In this document: in pieces, positions 57,917 through 64,000 of the stretch
How the letters are laid out: each line of letters opens with the position of its first letter
How positions within the stretch are numbered: the stretch's first letter is position 1
Assembly: GCF_030272615.1 (NCBI RefSeq)
Contig: NC_081406.1
Location: forward strand, 462,240,072 to 462,304,071
Origin: Cryptomeria japonica
Lineage: Eukaryota > Streptophyta > Pinopsida > Cupressales > Cupressaceae
Reading direction: 5' to 3'
DNA length: 64,000 nucleotides
The notes under the pieces: generated by a model
Databases searched by the model: none
Seen by the model: only the letters and a program-made list of their open reading frames with translations
Told to the model about the DNA's origin: nothing
Translations under genes and position numbers: made by a program

Positions 57917-57980
<64 letters not shown>
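57917..57980. repeat. (AT)32 microsatellite
   Basis: 64 bases of uninterrupted AT. A minus-strand frame across it (repeated Tyr-Ile) is an artefact of the repeat. Confidence 0.97.
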
Positions 57981-57983
<3 letters not shown>

Positions 57984-58059
57984 AAAATGATCAAATGTAC
58001 AAAATATGTCATGTTTGTGCCCAACACAAACAAATGATCAAAATACAATAGAGACAACA

Positions 58060-58907
58060 TCTCTCAGGTGTGACTATCTCCAGATAGTGATGGTCTCGCA
58101 ATAGATGTCCCAACACCTAGATCTCTAGGTGGATCATGTCTAGACAACCCTATCATGCCTCTACTCTTTGTCCTTGACCCAGTCTCTCAGGATCGACTGG
58201 ATCTTGACTATGTGAAACTCTACACTCAGTGCTCCCTGGGCATCACATCCTCATAATGTCTCTTGTAGTACTCTACCTCCCTAACTCTCAAAGCCAGCTC
58301 TCTCAGGGTGTCTCTCATCGGGCCGTCTACCATCACTCTCTCCAAAACCTCAGCTCGAGCCTTGGCTCGACCCAACCGCTCTAAAGTAGTATCTCGCTCT
58401 ATAGTTAGCTGTGTAATCTGACACTGCTAAGCCAACATCTATGTCTACAAATGCTGCACTGACAACTGTAGTGATCTAATATGTGCATTCTCCACATATG
58501 TAGGAATCTGCACCTGCAGGGGTACCTATGAAGGGATACTGCCTATCCCTCTACCTATCCTCGGTGTCGGTGAAGGAAACACATCTGACCTCCTCCTCTA
58601 GGTCAGTCGCCGCACATCCTCATACCCTCCCACCTCTGCTATCACCTCCTCAACCTACTCCTTCTCCCCAGCTCTAATCACCAAACCCCCTCTCCCTCTA
58701 TCCACTACCACCCGCTGCACAACTCTCTCTGCCCCTCTCTCCTCTCCTCCTCATCTCCAATCTCCCACTAACTCCTCACCAAACTCTACCACCACCCGTA
58801 TCATCTCCTCCATCCCCTCCACCTCCATCACCACCTCCATCATCTACCTCCTCATCATCATCAAATGCGGGAATCATCTCAACTAGATCAGATATGTGTA
58901 GAGACAT
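58060..58907 (-). pseudogene. antisense reading-frame remnant in Tat 3' region (1)
   Basis: The plus strand is strongly pyrimidine-rich. On the minus strand ATG 58907 opens MSLHISDLVEMIPAFDDDEE, followed by an Asp/Gly-rich acidic stretch and a TGA after about 45 codons; an Arg/Gly-rich part follows. Near 58220-58400 a stretch reads LERLGRAKARAEVLERVM and RELALRVREVEYYKRHYED, plausible helical coding sequence. Antisense ORFs between pol and the 3' LTR are described for Tat elements such as Grande (recollection). Function unknown. Confidence 0.45.
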
Positions 58908-60389
58908 TACTCCTCCCTCCTTCAGGATTCAATCTCATCCTTTCACTTTGGACACACTCACAACCTATCCATCCATAATAAACTTACCCATTTCCATCAT
59001 GGCTTGTTATTGATCTACCTAAGATTAGTTAGCCATTCATAATAATCCTTCCTTTTCACCCCTTTCCATTCATAATAAATCAGCTCCTATCTGTGGCTAA
59101 GGAAAATCCTACGTCTAGTGATGGGTGTGGAACTGAGAGCATCGCCTATTCTGAGGAGTACAGTTTCTTCCAGTTTTCTTCAATCTATCCACACACAATT
59201 CTTAATAAAGCAACATTTACATCGCCAATCTGCAATAAAGTTTCATCTTCTCCGCAATAAAGTATCAGTTGCATGGATTCAGTCAGTTTCAGATGAGACA
59301 CAGTAGCAACAATGGGCTTCAACAAATCAAATCTTTCAACAGACTCGGGCAACATTATGGTTCAATGCTATCTATCCTTTTGTGAAAGTAAACATTGTGA
59401 CCACAATCAAATAGACTTATACAAGTGACATGAGACACTAAACTTGAGGACTATAGTGGATGTTGGTGTCAAGTCTTGGTTTTCTATTGATTTTATCTTT
59501 TGGTGACATGTCTTTTATCTTTTTCAAGATGTCTCTAACTAGAGATTTTATCTCCAGGATGTCTTTGACTAGAAAAGAAAAGATGGGGTATCGTCACCTA
59601 TTTTTCTTTGTTGTCCGTGGATTGTCTCTTAGTAATGCTATGACTTGTCCAAGGATATGAGGACATTGTGAGTCTAGTATGAACTGGGGCATTCCTTGTT
59701 TGTGACTTTCTTATTTCCATGCAAACAGGTACAATGACTTTCTGGGTCGAACATATGCCTAGATTGTCATAACTTACTTGCCATAATAAAGCTCAATGAT
59801 GATAATGCACAAGAAGCTCTTTCACTTTCATATCTTTTGTCTTCCATCTCCCTTTCTTGATTGACTTTCATCGTCCTTCTTGAGTCTATGTAGCCTGCTA
59901 TCACATGACTGAGTATAATGACACGCCAAAAATATTTGCATTTCATGTAGTTGCACCTGCATTACCACATATAAGCATTTCATACATACATATATATATC
60001 ACAATTGCATCACATCCTACACACAACACATGTTAGCACATCTTACATTTTTATCATGTAAATAGTTATTTGCATTATCATATTCATTTGCATTTTATAC
60101 ATTCACATTTGCATATGCATAACATATTAAAAACATAAAAAAACAAAATATTGCATTTCATCATGTACATATTTGCATCCATATCATAAGCATCACATAG
60201 AAACATACATCATAAGACATATAGAAGCATCACATAGGTACACATGCATATAGCTTCCACAAAGATGAATCTCATATATATATAATCATAAGTGTCATGA
60301 TACAATGATGTCAAAATCATATGACTACAATCACCCGAAGGTGTCTACATCATCATACAAAAATAGTACAAAACACTGATACATAGGGA
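58908..60389. other. Tat 3' region, middle part
   Basis: Mixed sequence with short plus-strand frames (59118-59306, 59460-59660) of no recognised family, and a CAT/GCAT-rich low-complexity stretch at about 59940-60290. Confidence 0.45.
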
Positions 60390-61142
60390 GCCCTCTAAGG
60401 CTATGATGAACTCCCTCCCTTGGAGCCAGCTAGCCTTGATAGATTCTGAGCCCTAGAAGGACCCGCCCTAGGATCATCTCTCCTGTCTCCTCTATCTAGT
60501 AGTGGTGGAAGACCCATAATCCCACCACTAGATGCTTGTCGCCTATCTCTCATGTCTAGCCCTCATCTCCAGTCTTGGATCCTAAAACACTCGTCTCAGT
60601 GCATCCCTGTCTCTCTCTCAATCGTAAGGAACCAACTCCCCATCAATCAATATCCTTAGTATCCTATATATGATCGACCCAGTCTTCCCTAGCCCTACCT
60701 AGTCTTCCCTAGAGGACCTACTTGAGTGTATCGTCTTAGCAGCTTATCCAATCGACATCGTATGTTCATCATAGAACTGCCGATTTGGCCTAGAAGACAT
60801 AAACGCATATTTAAGATATAAACACGCTTTCATGACACAAATGCACATTCATGACGCAGACACACCTTGACATTTTTACCCTGCTTGACATTTTTTCTAG
60901 ACATATCTAAAGCACATTTATTTCTCTACCTAGCATGCATTTATGACAACAATTAATGCGGCAAAGTACAAGAAGGTTTTGTAGTACTCACCGGGTCTCC
61001 TACATCTGCTAGCCTCTGAAATCGGCGATCGCGATCGAATCTGTGAACCAAAGCCATCACTGCTGATTGTTGATTTATCTCTACTCTCTCTGCACTCTGA
61101 TCTCTTGGATGTGTGGATGACAATGAGGATGTGTTCCCTCAC
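60390..61142 (-). pseudogene. antisense reading-frame remnant in Tat 3' region (2)
   Basis: Again pyrimidine-rich on plus. The minus-strand frame from ATG 61142 (MREHILIVIHTSKRSECRES) is open to 60930 and contains an Arg/Ser-rich run (QIRSRSPISEASRCRRPGE). Further minus-strand fragments extend to about 60400 with stops. Base composition resembles remnant 1, so both may derive from one gene or a duplication. Low certainty. Confidence 0.35.
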
Positions 61143-61388
61143 AATCTATCTTATAGACTACCCTAGCCCTAGCCCTTGTTTCCTGCGCCAGTCTTCTTTA
61201 TCCCGTGACTCTATCACTATATCCTATCTGATCAGTCCTTTCTAGACTTTATTTATTATCAAGAGATTATCTATGATCAGACATTTTCATCCAATCTCTT
61301 GAGGGGGCATATCATTTCCATCTTGGGGCAACTTTGTATCAGTTCATCTTATCTTCTTTGAAACAACGTGACAAGTTGCATTGTCTCA

Positions 61389-61400
61389 AAGAGGGGCAAA
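61389..61400 (+). other. Tat-type polypurine tract
   Basis: AAGAGGGGCAAA lies directly before the LTR start TGTAGACACC (61402). A similar GAGGGGGCA run occurs at about 61301. Confidence 0.65.
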
Positions 61401-61401
61401 A

Positions 61402-62200
61402 TGTAGACACCTGAAATTGTCATGTCTAATTAAATAAATATCTTCATTTATTTAATTATTTTATCTTAATTCTTCTATTAAATAAATAAATCTTTATTTA
61501 TTTAAATTAATTCATTTATCCTCTTCTAGCCTTATTTGTCATTTAAATAAATACCTTTATTTATTTAAATTATCCTTCTCTTAAATTAAATGAATATCTT
61601 ATTTATTTAATTGATCCCACTCCTTCTATTAATTAAATAAATCTTTATTTATTTAATTAATTCATTAGCCTTTTCCACTCATGACACATGTCATTTATCT
61701 CTTAATTCCTACATTACCTACCCTTTAATCCTAGCCGACCATTTATCTTTTACACCTCTCAATCTTATCTATCCATTTCTTATAGTATCTTCTATATAAG
61801 GAGACGCTTCCTTCATTATCAACCCCCGATTACTACCCGACTACTCTACGCTTTCAAACTTTCATTTGCGATCAAGCCTACTTGCAACCACATTTCCATT
61901 CTTTGTTGAGCTCTTGTGCACACATAAAATTTGAGAGCAAATATATCAAGCAAGATCAATGGGGATAGAAAGAATGAAGATCCAAACCCTATTGGACATG
62001 TGATGGTATAATCTTTGTGATTTCATTTGATTTGCATTGTCCTAGGCTATATTCATATGTTATGGTGGATCTTTGTTGTTGTTAGGCTATGGTTTTGTGG
62101 TTGAATTCATTTAGCCTTTCAATATTGTTGTTATCCACTTTCACCAAAAATACCAATATATGAAGCTAACATGGGAGATTGATTTGGCAGGTCTACAAGG
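61402..62200 (+). repeat. second Tat-like LTR, start resolved, end not resolved
   Basis: Starts TGTAGACACCTGAAATTGTC after a polypurine tract. The first 250 bp are AT-rich repeats of TTAAATAAAT and ATTTATTTAA. TATA-like TATATAAG is at 61793-61800. It shares only TGTAGAC and general style with the LTR at 37800. The 3' end is not clear because a copia-type LTR fragment follows. Confidence 0.6.
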
Positions 62201-62229
62201 TAACAATCTAAGGCATCGATCTCAAAGTT

Positions 62230-62936
62230 TATTGAATTTATTTTTGTTTAGGCCGACATGTAAATAAAATTTAATATCATTGTAAGCCGACATAAGAAAT
62301 TTATGTTTGTGTTTGGGAAGGGTATTTAAATCAGTTCGGTTAGGTAATTTTGAGAAGGTAATAGAATGTAATGGAATATAGAAATGTGATATTTTGCAAG
62401 CAATCTTGATCGACAGAATGCGAATGTATTATTCTGTAGTCAGTCTTGGATATTGGTTTAGAGTTTTGGGAAGCGAAGCAAGATACCAGTAAGGAAGGAC
62501 ACAATGTAAACTGGTATAGACTATTCTTTAACTAGAACTCATCCAGCATAGTAGATGCACTCTCAAAGTTCAAAATTTTATTTGTAACTCCATATGTGGT
62601 GTTTGTAGTCAATGAGGCTCCTTTTGTGATGACCATTGTTGTCTAGGCTATTGGCCCTCTTGCATGTGCAAGCCCCTATTGTAATATTTATTCATTTGGC
62701 TAGTAGATATATATTGTGGGTCTCCAATCCCACCGTGGTTTTTTCTCTTTGAGGTTTTCCACATATATACTATGTGTTATGGTGTATGCTCTTGTGGTTG
62801 CTTCATTTCTATTTGTTGTTATATTCTTTCATGTTTACCGGTTATTGAACTGCATTGTTAATAAGGTTAAAATTGATTATACCGGTGGAACACTGATTCA
62901 CCCCCCCCCGCCTCCCAGTGTTCTTGGATTCCAACA
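62230..62936 (+). repeat. copia-type LTR fragment E
   Basis: The 3' part of an LTR of the same broad group as A-C1: CATTGTAAGCCGACATAAG near 62280; TGTGGGTCTCCAATCCCACC with GGTTTTTTCTC near 62715; TTCACCCCCCCCCGCCTCCCAG; end GGATTCCAACA at 62936. No primer site follows, so it is a solo or truncated LTR. The 5' boundary was not found. The open frame at 62716-62985 is LTR sequence. Confidence 0.7.
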
Positions 62937-63014
62937 ATTTCCAACATATTTCCATTTCTTTCTATGTTTAGGAAACCTGTATTGAGTTGCGATCTTCAGA
63001 ATAGGAATTGTTTG

Positions 63015-64000
63015 TGTAGTTACATAAATCTTTCCATTTTAATTAAATACATATTTACTATTTATTTGATTAAAACCCCACTAGACATCAGTTAATTAAA
63101 TTAATATTTAATTAATTTATCTTCAAACATTTTCCTATTATTTAAATAAATTATTCAAATTATTTTAATTAATTCATTAAACCAAATTCACAATCAATTA
63201 AATAAATAAATCATATTTATTTCATTTAACCCCTTTTCCTCTTTTAAATAAATTAAATAAAACATTTATTTAAATCATTTATCCCCCCCACTTGCATTTT
63301 CCTACAAATGCAAGTTGCAACCACAAAATTGAAATAAATGAATTTTAATTTTAATAAAATCCTATTTTCCTTCACCCACCAAACCCACTTCCATTCCTAA
63401 AACTCCCTTCTAGATTCTTCTAAACCCTTCCTAATTAACCTAATCCATCCCTTAATTATTGTCACATTCCTAAGCAACTTGGAGTCACTTCTCAAAGGCT
63501 TCAAAGTCTTTGAAAACATTTAATGCAATTTAACCTCTAAAAGTCTTCTAAACCACTTATGGCTCTTACATGACCATTTATGGTTAATCCCTAACTCAAC
63601 CCTCATATGACTCATGTGTCTCCTCAAGCATTTATTGCTTTTACCATGGTTATCCCTTTTACCTTTGCACAAGAGTTTATCCATTGGATAAAAGCTTTAT
63701 TCTTTGAATAAAGAATTTATTCACTCAACCCAACCTTGATCTTAACTCCCAAGTTAATTCTCAGGTCATGTCAGGCATTTAATGCTTATTCCCTCTCCTC
63801 TCAACCTATCTTATATTGACAGTCATCCTAGGATTGGGTTGAAAGTCCTCACATGGATTGAATATCATTCAATCCTGACCCTTGTTGAGATTACTCAATC
63901 TCAACCATCCATTGCTCCATTTTTTCTATAAATAGAACCCATTTCTTCATAATCCAGATCTTGAAAAATTGTATATATTTAATCTATAGGCATTTCTAGA
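63015..64000 (+). repeat. Tat-like LTR related to 37800-39206, runs off the window
   Basis: Starts about TGTAGTTACATAAATC. From about 63270 it parallels the 37800 LTR: CCACTTGCA, CTCCCTTCTAGA, TTGTCACATTCCTAAGCAA, AGTCACTTCTCAAA, CACAAGAGTTTATCC. TATA CTATAAATAG is at 63926-63935, the same relative place as 38691. It is diverged and has no polypurine tract before it, so it is probably the LTR of another element or a solo LTR. Confidence 0.7.

Larger units (their letters stand above)
37800..61401 (+). mobile_element. Tat-lineage Ty3/gypsy element (broken, mosaic 3' end)
   Basis: 5' LTR 37800-39206, TGGCGCC primer site, leader of about 3 kb, gag, protease, G-patch segment, RT, RNase H, a second RNase H-like domain, integrase (to 56558), then a 3' region of about 4.8 kb to a polypurine tract at 61389-61400. 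The primer site, CxxH...HxxxxC Gag finger, second RNase H and long 3' region with antisense frames fit the plant Tat group (Ogre, Retand, Grande relatives). RT is split by copy C. The LTR that follows the 3' tract (61402) does not match the 5' LTR beyond the first seven bases, so the 3' end may come from another element. Confidence 0.8.

Noticed and set aside
57875-58060. Minus-strand frame with long Tyr-Ile repeat
   Set aside because: Translation of the (AT)32 microsatellite.

Overview
The window looks like intergenic DNA from a large, repeat-rich plant nuclear genome. The evidence is eukaryotic retrotransposon families with plant-type primer sites (initiator tRNA-Met, and a TGGCGCC-type site), a plant Tat-lineage element, a chromodomain Ty3/gypsy element, and a Mutator-like transposase gene with a GT-AG intron. 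A conifer or other gymnosperm fits the element sizes and style, but that is an inference. I see no intact host gene, no tRNA or rRNA gene, and nothing prokaryotic. Almost everything is LTR retrotransposon, nested up to three levels, and every coding region is broken.

Layout. (1) 1-19236: a Ty1/copia element (C1, SIRE-like by eye) with only its 3' half in the window. A Ty3/gypsy chromovirus (3135-18196) sits in its 3' LTR. The chromovirus 3' LTR is in turn split by a 6.7 kb pol-less LTR element, copy A (10309-17027). (2) 19237-33300: a decayed MULE-type transposase gene on the minus strand (about 22290-33200). It is split by a second pol-less element, copy B (24243-30931, minus, TSD GTATT), and by a solo LTR (31255-32755, TSD ACTTG). 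(3) 33300-37799: sparse DNA with a charged orphan reading frame and two related long hairpins. (4) 37800-61401: a Tat-lineage Ty3/gypsy element with 5' LTR, TGGCGCC primer site, a 3 kb leader, gag, protease, a G-patch segment, RT, two RNase H regions, integrase and a long 3' region with antisense reading-frame remnants. Its RT is split by a third pol-less element, copy C (47024-53781, minus). (5) 61402-64000: a second Tat-like LTR start, a copia-type LTR fragment, and a third LTR start related to the one at 37800 that runs off the window.

The most interesting content is the A/B/C family. Three independent insertions share one architecture: LTR, tRNA-Met primer site, a coiled-coil/four-zinc-knuckle Gag-like ORF, a gap of about 0.3 kb, a second ORF of about 1068 codons of unknown function, polypurine tract, LTR. 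No protease, integrase, RT or RNase H is present. B is clearly diverged from A and C yet encodes the same two proteins, so the arrangement is older than these insertions. The other standout is a TAGCGCAT-like octamer repeated at an almost exact 21 bp period in the Tat leader (39295-39567 and 41097-41470). An inverted repeat enclosing the polypurine tract also recurs in the copia element and in all three pol-less copies.

Decay looks cytosine-driven. Chromovirus pol is broken by about twelve stops, all TAG or TAA and mostly where a Gln codon is expected. The Tat stops are often TGA, where Arg (CGA) or Trp (TGG) is expected. Statements about families rest on recognised motifs; I ran no alignment or database search.
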